A stretch of DNA of 59,511 bases from assembly GCA_000934455.1 (NCBI GenBank), contig KN882711.1:121884-181394 (forward strand), read 5' to 3'. The notes beneath the pieces are model-generated. The model saw only the letters and a program-made list of their open reading frames with translations, was not told the origin of the DNA and ran no database searches. Below are positions 35,381 through 50,300 of this stretch, piece by piece. A program made the translations under genes and the position numbers. The DNA comes from Apostichopus parvimensis (lineage: Eukaryota; Echinodermata; Holothuroidea; Aspidochirotida; Stichopodidae). Position 1 is the stretch's first letter. Every line of letters starts with the position of its first letter.

Positions 35381-38300
35381 GTAAGTTTGAAAGCTGAATA
35401 ATGTGCATGTATTGTGTATGTTGTCTATTTTGTGTTAGGCTGTTGTATGCACAATCCATGGTACACTGTTGCGTTTGCTAATTTATTTGAGAAGCCATCT
35501 TCACCTTTCTTTGATAAAACACGTAACATTGGCGAATTGAATGCGGATATCATGAAATATATTGACCACATGATATATTATGGATATCAACATTTTGAAA
35601 GTGAAAGGAATACCAGGTCATTACGTTTTGATCAATAAGTTCAAAATATTCACGTTCATATCACTAACACATCAGTTGTTATAACACATTCTTTCACATC
35701 TGAAGGAGTGATCCGTGTGCTAGTTGGGTATATTTTATCTTCTTTTTTTTCAACAGGTTTTGGTAGTTTTAAAGTTGCACTTGCTGACGTTCTGACTGTT
35801 ACAACTGTTCTTCGACTTGCTACATTCTTTGAATATCCGCCTGTTATCATAGAGGAGCTGGGCACTGCAACAGGTGCTGGCTTTCTCATGATTCGTTATA
35901 TGGAAGAGAGAGGACAAATAAAGCCATCAAGTATCCTGACACTTCTGAGTGCGTTGAAGAAAATGTGTCTTACTGGGATTGGGGATCGTGTGAAAAACCT
36001 ATATGAGGAACATACAGGTAGACTTTGTTCCAGTGATGACCAGTCTAACGCTCAGGAAGAAGGTACTGTAAATTAAAGCATATCATTATATGTGCATGTT
36101 CATATGGAACTGGCAGAATTCTTAAGAATGCGAGTTACTTCCATTTAATACGATTGGTAATTTCCGAAGGATTTGCTATAATGTTATCGGTGAAGTACTG
36201 ATGATTTGTGCTTTCATATAAAGGAATCATTTACAGGAGTCTACTTTGATTTTTGATTTTGATTTGATTTATTTTTAGGTAAAATGCCATATTTTAAGTC
36301 AAGATTTCTTGCAAACCTGCAACTTTGAAGATTGAAAAACTATAGTTGGCGAAATATTGTTCGTTTTACAATTGAAGGTAAAATAGTTTGCTTGTAATAA
36401 TTAAACAAGGTGATTGGATGCATATGTTGTCAACATTTAAATTTTAAATTATCGATGCTAGGGTCAAACCCTTTTTACAACATTAAAAATGAATGAGATT
36501 TTTTATTAGAAATGTCCAAAAAGCAATAGTCTAATGCCTCATTTTCGTTCTTACAAAAATACACAATGGGTTCTACTGAATTGATACGTAAGTAAGTATT
36601 TCATGTATAACTATGATTTCAACACTAGTTACAGTTGCGTCAAATTGTTTAGTCGTACAATGTGCGTAGGGCTGTAGATAGTATTTCCACACTTCACAAA
36701 GAATCCTAGACAATTGTTATCATAGATCGTTTGAAGATCTGCTCACTTGTAATTCGCTATTTGTTTCTCTCAACAGGTAAAATGAAAATCTTCATAAACT
36801 CTTTGAAACAGACATACGCCTTGTGGTACAATAGGATTCAGCCAATTCCATACATACGAGAGAAGATATTTTGCGTTGATGATATATATGTTGAGTCTGG
36901 TTTAGAACTTGGCCACCAACCCTCTGCTTTCAAAAATGTCTCGCAATCATTTGAAGAATCAGGTTTAGTGAGTCTGAAATCATTCCGAGACATTTTTGAC
37001 AGTGATATAATTCCATCTAATCGAATCTTATTAGAAGGAGACCCTGGTTACGGGAAATCAACCCTTACTCTTCAAGCTGCATATGACTGGTGTTTGGGAA
37101 ATGTTGCATCACCGCTAAAAAATGTCACTGTTTTCATTCTGCTGCCACTTAGGCTTCTGGGAAATATTTCTTCAATATTTGAAGCTATTCGTTTTGTCTT
37201 GATGCCACCGGAAACACCTCTGACAGATGATGACATCCTGGAAATACTGAGACACAGTTTATCTGTGGTTATCGTGTTGGATGGATATGATGAGTATCCT
37301 GATAAGAATAGTGTTATAGAAACTGACATTATGAAGATGATCGCTGGAAAGATGTTCCCAAATGTCAAGGTTGTGGTATCCACTAGATCATCTTCATTAC
37401 CAACATATTTACATCCAACTACTGTTACTATTAGATTGACTGGATTTGATGAAAAGTCCAGGGATGAGTACATTCAACGAACAGTTACTGGTGGTGACCA
37501 GGAAGCAAGTAGACGGATAAAAAATGCTTTGAACAGTAGTCCAATTCTAAATGATATTTGCCAGGTCCCAATGTTCTGCGTCCTATTTGCCCATGTTGCC
37601 AATGATCAAAAAGGTGTAATAGAGTTTAGTTCAGTGACGAGTTTCTTTAAATACGTGATAGACTGTTTCTACAGTCACATGTGGAAGAAAGATCACAAGG
37701 AACCAACTCATCAGTCAATACGCGAATACTCCAAACTGAACAGACTTGCGTTTGATGGTCTCACTGGAAAAACACAAATGATTGCTTGGCCCAAACATAC
37801 CTTCATCGACACAGTTGGAAAGGATTGCTATGAAGAACTTTCATACATCGGCATTCTTATTGTAGATAAAAGTAATGAAATAATCAACGAACCAGAAGAA
37901 TATGATATTCATCACATTAAACAAAGTGAACTCGTCCGTTTCTATCACAAACTATTTGCTGAATGGTATGCCGCTAGGTATTTGTCGACGTACGCCGGGA
38001 GCTTTTGGCCTTTCTGGCTTAAATATAACCTAAACAAAATAAATCCTGTCGATCTTCAATTTGTGTTTCGTTTTGCTTGTGGACTGAACAAGAAAGCATC
38101 GAGCAGAATAATCAAATATTTGAAAAGTGTGGAAGGAGGTGCATCATTTGCATCTCTGTGTCTTTTTGAACAGCCAGATCATCCAGAGGAGGTCGTTGAA
38201 ACTGTGAAGGGATTGTGTTCTGACGGCATGATAATACGATCTTCTGACAGCAGACTCTTACAAAGATCAAATATACAGCTTCTTGAAATTGCATCGAGGA

Positions 38301-41300
38301 AAAAGGTACTCATAGTTTATTACCATATGTTGCACTGATATGTTGCACGTTTAGTGCCATATTCGACAAATTGCAAGCAATGGCGTATTCTGTATTTTCC
38401 GATTCCACCATTGTGTGATGTTGGTGGAATATAGGCCTATATTGCATTTAGGTGTCAAATTGTCGGCAGAGCGTGGCTCACCGTGATATGCAACGTGACT
38501 TCTCAGATGTTTAGAAATGATTTCGAACCAAAAAAATCAACACAAGTTTTAAATGTATTGGTCTTAGCTAATGTGTTACACATGCAAACAGCATCAGGTA
38601 GAGTACATTGGGCATAGTGTTATATATAGATTGTCTGTGGTGTGTGAATGGAGTTAAAAATTATGATTTTGTTTTAGGATTAAGAAACACAGTTTATCAA
38701 CAACAGCAAGAACTTGAAGAGAATTTATTTATACTCAATTGATTGTTTCAAAATATTTTCAGTCAATAAATGTATTTAGAATATGAATGTTTTGAAATCC
38801 AAATTAGCTTTGGGAAGCAAAGGTAGGACAGTAAATTGCTTTTGGTTGTTTCCTTTTGTTTAATAAATTGTATACCAATAATAGACAGTATGAACTACGG
38901 TGTGAAATATTAGAAGTGATTATGTCAAACAAAACGTTTCACGAAGAATATAGACATTGTAAGTCATCATATTTACATGCAGTTTTATCGACTTTAAATA
39001 AGTAGTACACATCTTAACACCCGTATAAGGCATACGACAGTTCATTAAAGCTAGAGAAGCTGTCATGAACGAAAAGCAAAAGCAGCCTATAAAGTTAAAA
39101 AACAAATATTTTGTGCTCAGCTGTTGATGTATTTCACTGATCAATATAATTGTCTGTTCAAGCAGGTGATGCCATCCAAATTACAATTTGGTAAGATCAC
39201 CGTGAAGTTCTCCTGTTCAAGATAGCGATGTTGATTAACGACTACAACATCAATTAACCAACGAGTCTGTATCCAGATTTGACGTGAAGAACAAACTTGA
39301 GTGAAATATATGTAAATATATTAAATATATGGAAAATGTGATTATTTTTAAGCCAACATTTCACCGTAATTATCTTTAGATCGAAGTACCCTGCCTCCAA
39401 CTAGACCAAAGTTTCAAGGTAGCACACCAGAATGAGGTAACCCTGGAATCCGGACTTAGTCTTCCCGTGCTATCATCAATTGAGAAACTGGTATTCACAA
39501 CACAAGCAGAACACGAAATTTCACAGGAAAACATGTTAGGAGTGGTCAAATATGGACAACGGTGTCTTCAGCTGAAAACATTAGCGTGAGTAAACAGTTC
39601 ATAAGAATAATAATGGGTCATATTTAAATGCTTTTATATGGATTATTCTAAATAGTAGTAATGTAAATAACTTCTTTGAATAAAGGTCATGCATTATTTT
39701 ACAAGCTATAATTCAATTCCTGTTAGTTCAGCGTACACATTAGCCTTCTTTGAAAGACTTTATTGATGTTTTTAATTTGAGTGTTGTTTTAAAGTTTTAT
39801 GTTCGAACATGTGAATTTTCTCTTCCCCGTCACGGATGTAATCTCCAAGTATTCGTTTTCATGATATTACTATATATGAAAGATGTAGATTTTGTTTTCA
39901 TTTAATCACAGATTCCATGGTAAATTTGTATTACCTCTGTTCCTAACCGGAGAGAAATTTAAATCGAACATGAATTCAAGAAGTATTACCGGTAAGAATA
40001 TTCCACAACATCATAATTTTTTTTTTATAAATGTATAGTATGTTTTAACTACATTTCATGTATTTAATAATAGATTCATATCAATTAACAATTCAATTCG
40101 AAAGCAGAATGTTAAGCAAGTAATACATAGATGACGACGGTTGGAAAATTACTAAAAAAGAATGTTTTAAACTTTATCAAACTAACATGATTTATAACTT
40201 TTTCTTTCCAGTATTCTGGCAACTTTTGCAATATGTCTTTCAGTTAGATGTTTCCTCTGGAAAATGGCGACTGAGCTCAACGGAATCTTTGACTTCCGGT
40301 GTAAGTAAATGGATAAACATGTATTCTGTCATATGAACACCATATATATTTCATAGCAATGTTGTTAGTGTGTTTCGCAGTAAGAAGGAAACGAAAAAGC
40401 ATTACTATTGACGACATTAAAATCGTCTACTTTGGAATGAAACCACTTGGATGTAAAATACCAATAACGAAATAGTTTTATTTTCTCCTTTTTTTCTAAA
40501 TTATTCAGTTTGAACCTGAGAATAACATTTGTAGTAACATCTACCAATCGGTAAATTAGATTCATGCGTCCGAATCGACAATTTCTATTTCTCAATTAAC
40601 TTGTTGCTGGAATGAAGGACTCAGAGGCAATGGTGTCTTATTTTGACTTTCTGAACAGATTGTTGAACCCAAGGAGGATGTTGAGATGTTGAAAAGTGTC
40701 TGCTCCGGTGACATAACACTTCGACGTACTGATAGCAGACTCTTACATAGAGCTAAAATTCAACTTCTTGAGATTGCATCAAGGCATAGGGTAAATTGGT
40801 TTCATTCAACTATTGTAACATAAATTGCAAAACGATGTAAGTCAATAGACTCATTTGGGATCTACTGAAGATGGTAATGTACACTTTATTTTGCAGTAAT
40901 ACTTTTTTATATGTCTACATTACATGGAATAACAGATCATTGGCTGAATTAATTTATAATTTCATTTGGCTATCTGATGATTTTAAGCGTGGGTCTCTCT
41001 TTCCGAACAGTAACAATTTAAAACTTTAAATTGCTAATTAAGTTAACACTTTTGCCCCGAAAACGTATACAACATGACATCTCAGATGTTTAGATATGTT
41101 TTTAAACAAAAAGATTCAACACAAGTTTTAAAGGTATTGGTCTAAGCTAATGTGTTACACACGCTGACAGCATCAGGTAGAGTACATTGGGTATGGTGTT
41201 ATCTATAGATTATCTATGGTGTGTGTGTATGGAGTTAAAAAGGGTGAATTTTTAGGATTGAGAGTCACAAGTATCAACTTCAGCAAGAACTTGAAAGTAA

Positions 41301-44300
41301 ATTACTTATTCTTAAATGATTTCTTTCAAATATTTCAAGACAATAAATGTATTTCAAATGTGGATGTCTTGAATCCAAATTAGCTTTGGGAAACAAAGGT
41401 AGCTCACTAAATTGCTTTTGGTTGTTTCCTTTTGTCAAATAAAATGTGAAACATTAATAGCCAGTATTACAAACGGTTTGACAGATTTAAAAGAGTTCAT
41501 GTCAAACAAACGGTTTCACGAAGAATATAAGCAGTGTACGTCATCATAATTACATGCAGTTATCTAGACATTGCAGCACACATAATAAAAACCGTATATG
41601 GCATAATAACGTCCATTAAAGCTAGAGAAGCTGTCATGAACGAAAAATTAAAGGAGCTTACATAATTAAAACAAATTATTTGTGCTCAGCTGTGTATGTA
41701 TTTCACTGGTCAATATAATTGTCTCTTCAAGCAGGTGCTTCATTCCAAGTTACCAATTGTTATGATTACCGTCAAGTTCTCTTGTTCAAGACATTGATGT
41801 TGATTTACAACTACAACATCTAAGAAACAACGAGTCTGTATTCAGATGGTGTTAAGACTAAACTTGAGTTACATATATGGAAGGGAAAATGTGATTATTT
41901 GTAAGCCAATATTTCACCATAATTACCTTTAGATCGGAGAATCATGCCTCCAAATAGATCACAGTTTTAAGGTAGCACACCAGAATGAGGTAACTCTGGA
42001 ATCCGGACTTAGTCTTCCCGTTTTATCATCAATTGAGAAACTGGTATTCACAACACAATCAGAACACGAAATTTCACAGGACAACATGTTAGGAATGGTC
42101 AAATATGGACAACGGTGTCTTCAGCTGAAAACATTATCGTGAGTAAACAATTCATAAGAATAATAATGGGTCATATTTAAACGCTTTTATATGGATGATT
42201 CAAAATAATAAATGTAAATAACTTCTTTGAATGAAGGTAGTGCATTATTTTAAAAGCTATAGTTCAAATCCTGTTATTTCAAGGTTCACATTTACCTTCT
42301 TTGAAATACTTTATTTATGTTTTCAATCTGAGTGTTGTTTTAAAGTTTTATGTTNNNNNNNNNNNNNNNNNNNNNNNNNNNNNNNNNNNNNNNNNNNNNN
42401 NNNNNNNNNNNNNNNNNNNNNNNNNNNNNNNNNNNNNNNNNNNNNNNNNNNNNNNNNNNNNNNNNNNNNNNNNNNNNNNNNNNNNNNNNNNNNNNNNNNN
42501 NNNNNNNNNNNNNNNNNNNNNNNNNNNNNNNNNNNNNNNNNNNNNNNNNNNNNNNNNNNNNNNNNNNNNNNNNNNNNNNNNNNNNNNNNNNNNNNNNNNN
42601 NNNNNNNNNNNNNNNNNNNNNNNNNNNNNNNNNNNNNNNNNNNNNNNNNNNNNNNNNNNNNNNNNNNNNNNNNNNNNNNNNNNNNNNNNNNNNNNNNNNN
42701 NNNNNNNNNNNNNNNNNNNNNNNNNNNNNNNNNNNNNNNNNNNNNNNNNNNNNNNNNNNNNNNNNNNNNNNNNNNNNNNTGATTCATAACGTTTTCTTTC
42801 CAGTATTCTGGCAACTTTTGGAATATGTCTTTCAGTTAGATGTTTCCTCTGGAAAATGGCGACTGAGCTCAACGGAATCTTCGTCTTCCGGTGTAAGTAA
42901 ATGGATAAACATGTATTTTGTCATATGAATGTCATATATATTTCATAACAAATGCATATTCTGTGGAAACCAAAATGAAGCAAGTGTTCAGTAATGATGA
43001 AGGCTAACCCTGAAAACATTTAGGATATAATACAAATATTCAGCAAAACACATTTTCTCATCTGATATAACGCCATGTTAGATGGGAACATTGTCTTCGT
43101 TTCCTGCTAGTGTATGTAATGATGCATTAAAGAATTATCTGTAATTGAAATGTCTACTCCCCTACTTCTCAAAAAGTAGTTAGTGCATTTCACAGTAAGA
43201 AGAGAACTCGACATGCTTAACTATCCACGACATTGAAATCGTCTACTTGGAATGAAACAACTTGGCTATAAAAGACCAATAGCGAAGAGTTTTGTTCTTC
43301 CTATTTCTGAATGTTTTAGTCTGAACCTGATGATAACTTTTGTAGTAACATCTACCAATCGACAAACTAGATACATGAGCCCGAATCGACAATTTTCATG
43401 TCTCACTTTACTTGTTGCTGGAATTAAAGACTCCGAGTATATAGTGTCTTATTTTGATCTTCTGAACAGATTGTTGAACCCGAGGAGGATGTTGAGATCT
43501 TGAGAAGTGTCTGCTCCGGTGACATGGCAATTCGACGTACTGATAGCAGACTCTTACAAAGAGCTAACATTCAATTTCTTGAGATTGCATCAAGGCATAA
43601 GGTAAATTGGTTTCATTCAAATAATTGTAACATGCAATCGCAAAAATTGAAAAAAAAACAATAGACTCGATCGGGATCTACTAAAGATGGTAATAGAAAC
43701 TCCATGTTGCAACAATTCTTTTACATATGTCTACATGACCTGTATTAACAGATCATTGGTCGAATTAATTCATACTGCCATTTGGTTAGCTGATGATTTC
43801 TAGCGTGGGTCTCTCTTTCCGAATAGTAACAATTAAAAACTGATGTTTACACTTTTGCCTGGGAAACCTAACAAACATGACATATTTTTATTAAATAAAC
43901 GTGACTACATAACATCTAATTAAAATCCATTTTCTTAATCTATGGGTATGTTACATCGAACAATACATATTCGCTTACAAACTTAATTCATACAAATGTG
44001 GTTTCTATCTTTATCAAGATTCCATTATCCTGTCTGGTACTCGATACATTTCGTGAAGCGGACCAGCACAGTATAACTCTGGAAAATGGAAACGTTGTGC
44101 CCGTACTGTCTACTTTAGAGGAAATACAAATCAGAACGGAAACGAGAATTGAATTCACACAAGAACAAGTCGTCGGGCTACTTTGTTATGCACAACAATG
44201 TCCAAAATTGCAGAAAATCTTGTAATTTAACTAATATTAAGTTTAACAATAGAGAAAGAAAATGTTTTCCATTTTTTTATCCGAGAATTTAAAACCTTTA

Positions 44301-47300
44301 TGAAATATCTGTCAACTGTTGATGTATTATATACCTGCTTAGCTGATGTGTCTATTCAAAATTAGTTAATGTACGTAATGCATAGTGGTTATTTGGATGT
44401 TAATATTATCCTACTCAACATTAATACAAGAAAATAAATGATAGTGAAAACGATCATATTTCATAACAGTTTGACGTGCATAATGTATTTGTAATGCATA
44501 GGCTAATTATTGATAAAATTGCAACAAACTTTAATTAAAAAGAAACAGCATAGTTTATCGATGAAAATTATCTTTTTTGTAATACTGCTAAAGTACGGGA
44601 TTTTTCTTTCTACACAGATTCATCGACTGCTTGGTACCTTTGTGTTTTCCAAACAAATCCCTTTGGCCTTGTGAATCAGACACACTCAAAGGTGAGAGAA
44701 ATTAAAAAGATGACCATCATGCAATGAAACATTATGCAATTCTTTGAACTGAGAATACAATACGAGAGGAAAGATATTTTGCAAATTTGTTCACTAACAT
44801 GGGAAAACAGCTTGTTAAGTTTGAACTTATTCATAAATTGAAGGTAAAGACAATACAATTACCCAATTAAAAGTTATACCACGGTCACCGTACATGTATG
44901 TTAATTTCTCGGCAGTCTTATGGAAACCACGGGAAAGGGAATTTGACTTAAATTTCACAAGAGGTAGATGGACGTTGGTATCCGAGGAGTACCTGACTCT
45001 TGAAGTAAGTATTTTAAACTTCACAATAAGTAGTAGTTGGATTGGTCTTGCGAAAAATAATATCAATACCAAACTACAAGATCAGCTGAGTTTTGTTGCA
45101 TTTACATTCCTCTTTGTATAATTCTAGAAAAGAAATGACTTAAACATCTCATAAAACTCCTGCAGGGAATTCGTCTTGTTGCAGTCTTATCATAAAACCA
45201 TTAAACTTATTGGTTATGCATTACATACAAAGTGTGCCACCATCAATTAAACGCCTGTGTATGTACATAAATAAGTCATTGCATCTTTTAGAAGACATTG
45301 AGTTTGTCTAGCCGTAACATACCACGTGTAATATTACCAGTTCCAAGGTATAGCGGTATGTATGGAAGTTACTTTTATGTGTAAACATTGAGGAATTAGA
45401 GACTAATCTGACAAACATTCTTTTTGCCCAAAATTGTCTTTTAGAGATGTGATCGTAAGAACAATTACACAACAGATGACTTGAGACGGATACAATTGTT
45501 TCCATTAAGTGTTGCATGATATATGTATATGATGTGTATAGTAAGAGGATATTGCGAGAGGAGGGGGGTAGGAATTTTTGGACTTGAACATTTATCGAGT
45601 TTATATTACATTTAAAACTTACTAGGATGATATGAAAGTGTCCTTAAACCAGTCAAAATCAACTTTCTTTTGTACCATATATTTGATACTGAGCATATAC
45701 TAAAATATTCAGAATGTGTTTATTCATTTGCATGTACAGACTAAGGACCAGCATAGCCTAACCAAAATGTGTTCTGGGACAGTTACTCTGCACACGAATG
45801 ATACCAACGAATATCATAGGTCTGTTATACTGCTACTACAAATTGCAGCAAGTCAACAAGTAAGACACCGTCATGTTATAAAATATTGATTTAATATCAT
45901 TAAAACCCACCAAACGTTGTTTTTTATGTTTAATATTAGCTGCTATGATTATTCATCTTTAACGTATAAAACGAATCTCAAAATCCTACATACTGTTATG
46001 TATAATGTTACAGTTAAAAAAATAACGTATTCAAACAGCCTATAATTAATGTTGAACAAACATTAAGAGGTCAACCAGAGCATTTGCTATGCAATAATTT
46101 TTATGTGACGCGAAATACAATCAGTCAAATTGCTCTTCGCGAAGTTTGAGGAGCAGATGAGGAAATTTGATCTCCAAAGTGAATATAGTGGGTAAACGAT
46201 TCTATTTTCCAAGTTACAATGAAACTATAACACCATGGAATACAAGGATATTAACTGTGTATGTGATGTCTCGTTATGCAAATTAGTTGCGTGCATATTA
46301 TACACAGGGATGACTACGTAGCACCGGGTTTAGACCTCAACACGAGCTCGCAACGAAAATATGGAGTAAAGACTTCAACCATAGACTTCCATAAGGAAAG
46401 GCGACAGCTTTGTCAAGTTATTAAATTGCCAGAAACGATATTGCTACTCAATTAATCGAATTTGAATGTCATTCCTTAGAGTTCAAATTTGGATGAGTTA
46501 CATTTGAACGAAAACATATATATCTATCGCTAACTGGTACAGTTCTCACTGTCAGTCTGCTTAGAGTGGGAATCAACTTTCTTTTTCTACGATAAGTTGC
46601 TGTCTCTTTTAAAGTGTGCTAATGTATTTAGTGTGTGTGTCTATTTTTTAAGGAAACTATCACCACCATATCAACACTCCATATATAGACCATATTAGGC
46701 CAACATAGACGACATGGAATTATAAATATATTAATAAACCGTTACTTATTGTTCTCAAACTGGTATAATTCCTTGAAATATATCGCTGAATGTCATGTTG
46801 TAGTCTACACTATAGTAATTACAGTATTTATATTTTTGGGGCTTTGTTTTGTAATTCTGGAATATCATGTGACATATACCGTGAGGAACAAAATAAACCT
46901 TTGACTGTGCACGATGGTCTGGTAATCTCAGAAACGTATTTCCTTAGATTCAGATTACCAGTCTAATGTTGAAGTCATTTAGCTCAGCGGATGAAAATCA
47001 TCTTATCCTGGAAAGTAGGAACCGTGTGCCTTTACTGCTTACCTTAAAGGAACTACAAATCAAAACTAACTTTGGGAAAGAATTTACCCAGGACCAAGTA
47101 ATTGGAATATTTTGCTATGCAAAACAATGCCAACGGCTGAAGAAAGTGTCGTAAGTAATGACATACCATTTACTGTTATGTGTTTCATCCACGTAAACTT
47201 ACTGAATGGTAAATTACCAACCAGAAAACTATAAAACTGTTTTCTTGAATATAACGTTTAGCTGGATGTTCAATGAATACATACTTGCTATTAACGCGTA

Positions 47301-50300
47301 CGTGCAACAGTGCAGTTATATTTGGGTTGTCCATGTCGTAGTAACGATGTCTTGATTTGGACGTATATGCTTGTGGATATAAGTATGTTTAGCATTATAA
47401 AATGTCCATTTCATAACTCTTCAGCTTAAATAATTAACATGACGGATATTTCACACACATTACATCATAGTTACATATAGATGACAGATTACCATAAAGG
47501 CCTAATCCGACAAACCACCTTTCTTTACAGATTCATTGACTGTTTGTTACCTCTGTCACTTCCCGTCGGTTCTCTTTCTCCTCTTACGAAGTTACAGGAC
47601 ATCGAAGGTGAGAATATAGAAACAACTAAACGTGTTACTCATCACAAACAATTTGTGATCCTTTGCGGGATACTAAACGGGTGACATCCTTATATTGTTA
47701 AAGTCAACGGAGAATAGCATATCAGTATATAATAATACATTTATCTTGTAATTATGTACACGATTTATGTCTATTAACATGTTTGATCTATAAACAAATC
47801 GTTTCATGATTCTTCTTCCCAGTTTCATGGAAACCGTCTAAACCTGACTTGCATTTAGATTCTTCCAGAGGTGAATGGGTGTTGAACTCCGAGGAAGGCA
47901 TAACACTTGAAGTAAGTATTTGACCACTCTCTTGGGTGCAATGATGCCTTTATTGTCCGTTTGTATCATTAGTTGGGCAACAAATTCTTAAATGTTCGTA
48001 TCAATTTAAGACCGATTATCCAATTAACATCACTTTGGCAAACGGCACACTAGCACCGACACGGAATTTTACTAATTCATTTATATGCATGTAATAAAAA
48101 TACTAGATAACTTAAAAGACAAACTCAACTTTCGATTATAAATTACACTTTTTTGGTGTACGTTATCCGAATGAACAAGAATCAGCCCCATGTTGATATA
48201 TGGTACCATTTACCGGCATTATGGAGTGCCATTTTTACGTTAGACTATCTTCCATAAGCCCATTCCTTTGTACTCACACCATATTCCATATGTAAGTAGA
48301 ATACAGTGAAAGAAATGACACCGGTAACATTGTACTTATCGTAACATAATATTGTGTACATTGTTATTTTAATTTAATTTTGTTTTCAATGAATTAAAAC
48401 GGGGAGCAAACTTAAATGACAGTTGAGAATAAGTTCATATAATATAATGCTATTTTAGACAGGTAACACCAGGAAAACTAGATTTGAACTATAAACGCAT
48501 TTCCATTGAATTAAAATATCATATGATTTATTGTGAGTAAACTTCACGTTCAGAACCACGATAACATTATTTCAACGATGTATTCTACTTCAAGTAAGGT
48601 GCATATGATTTTACTCCAATAAAATACTAAAATTAGTAATTACTTCATTCAATGGTTAATAATTTCCTGTTATTGCTAAACTTTATTTTAAATACATTTT
48701 AGCCACTCAAGTTAACTTCAGCAATGAGCTTATTACAATTCATGTCTTGGTCATTTTTGGTTCGGCAGGTTTACTTTCAACTTGTTGTGGAAAATGAGTT
48801 AAGGAAGTTTGGCAGTAAAGGGACATATAATACTATATTTTAGTAACGGAAAGGAAGTTGACTAGCTCGACGTTGTCGGATATTACATAATCATATAGGT
48901 AACATTGCATGTTAAGGAGCAAAGCAAATGAAAATAAAACACCGAAATATGAAATTGTCCCTATATAGTCCATTATATTGACTTTCTGTGATGACAGGCT
49001 GAAATTATTATCTGTGAATCAAATCAGAAAGTTCTCATTTAAGTTTGCACATTTGTTTTAATACTTACAAGCTTAAAACCGTAAATTTTCATTTAGCGCC
49101 AATTTCCCTTCAATATAATACATTACAAATAAATTGTTCCTGAGTTTTGATAGTATCTTATCAAACGCTTAAATTCCCTTTATAAAGCCTTACCATCCTG
49201 AAGCTTCGTACATGGTTAGTGTTCCTCGTCAAAATATCAAACAGTCCTTTTGGCAAAGATGTTTTCAGACAGTTCAAACTGTTCAAGAAGGTCCTTTATT
49301 ATTTTTTTAAAGAGCTTTGCGTGGTTAGTACAACTGTTCAAAATTGGTACATTTCATATTGCGGAAGCTTTCTGAAGGTGTCACTAAGAGCTCAATAATC
49401 GGATATAAACGTTTTACTGTTTTATAGGTAGTAAAATTCGTTTCACTTCTATACTCATCAGGAGAATGAAAATTTACGAAAAAAAATAATAAAGAGCAAT
49501 TATAATGTGGAAATGTCCCAATTATGCCGACAACATTAACTTTCAGCAAAACTGCTTTCAGCTGCTATTGTGCAAACATTTTTCTTGTATTGGTAATTTC
49601 TATTCTAGCCTTTCAAATTTGAAGGCATATCTGTTGAAAATATAGGTCCTCAAAATGAGAAAAAAGTTTAGGAATAATCACACAGAGTAAGTGGTGAACA
49701 GTGATGTGATTACCCTTAGTTTCCTGTGATGTAAATTCAATGAATGGAATTCATTGTGTTATCATTTCCTATTAATTTGATCCATTTACGAATAAGCAAT
49801 TTTAAGCATTTAACATTACAAATGCGTTACATGCAAAACAGTTACACGAGGCTGTTCTTGTGTGCATCTTACAGAGATTATTACTGTCACTTAGTTACTT
49901 GTTTCCTTTCAATCCTTGCAAGTATTTTTTTCAGAATTTAGATTGTCTCCGAATGAACGTATATAAAGGAAAACAACATGTTTTCTTTTTTTGATTATTA
50001 TTATCATTTTTTATCATTATTTTTTTTTTTGGGGGGGGAGGGTACACAGAAATATAAAATGCCGTAACTGACATAACCAATAACCACACTGAATGCGTGT
50101 ACCCATGCATACGGTCTCATCGATAACACGCTTGTTAAAATCGGCAGCTTCCCTACACGTAGAACATTTAGATAATGATAGAGCTAAGTTATGTTGCAGG
50201 AAAAAAAGTGTAAATGTAATTTCTCTTTTGACATGTATTTTTGCTCTAAAACTTGCTACAACGGCTTACAAGAAATATCTTATAAAGATCAACTTCCGGC

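Larger units (their letters stand above)
38480..43880 (+). repeat. Tandem duplication of an NLR cassette (2.6-2.8 kb unit)
   Basis: Unit 1 is about 38480-41080 and unit 2 about 41080-43880. Exons and introns both match, for example the intron block near 38503/41083 (ctcagatgtttaga) and the block after exon D (40978/43790, gcgtgggtctctctttccga). Unit 2 carries ~260 extra bases near 42940-43200 and an N gap over exon B. Confidence 0.9.

Noticed and set aside
36731-36776. ATG at 36731 as start of the NACHT protein
   Set aside because: A strong acceptor at 36776 and matching phase with the DED exon show that these codons are intronic.
37072-37473. 133-residue minus-strand frame
   Set aside because: Antisense shadow of the NACHT exon.
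42231-42928. Five overlapping open frames around 42.2-42.9 kb
   Set aside because: They exist only because the N gap has no stops. The real content is exon C2 (42804-42892) and probably B2 inside the gap.
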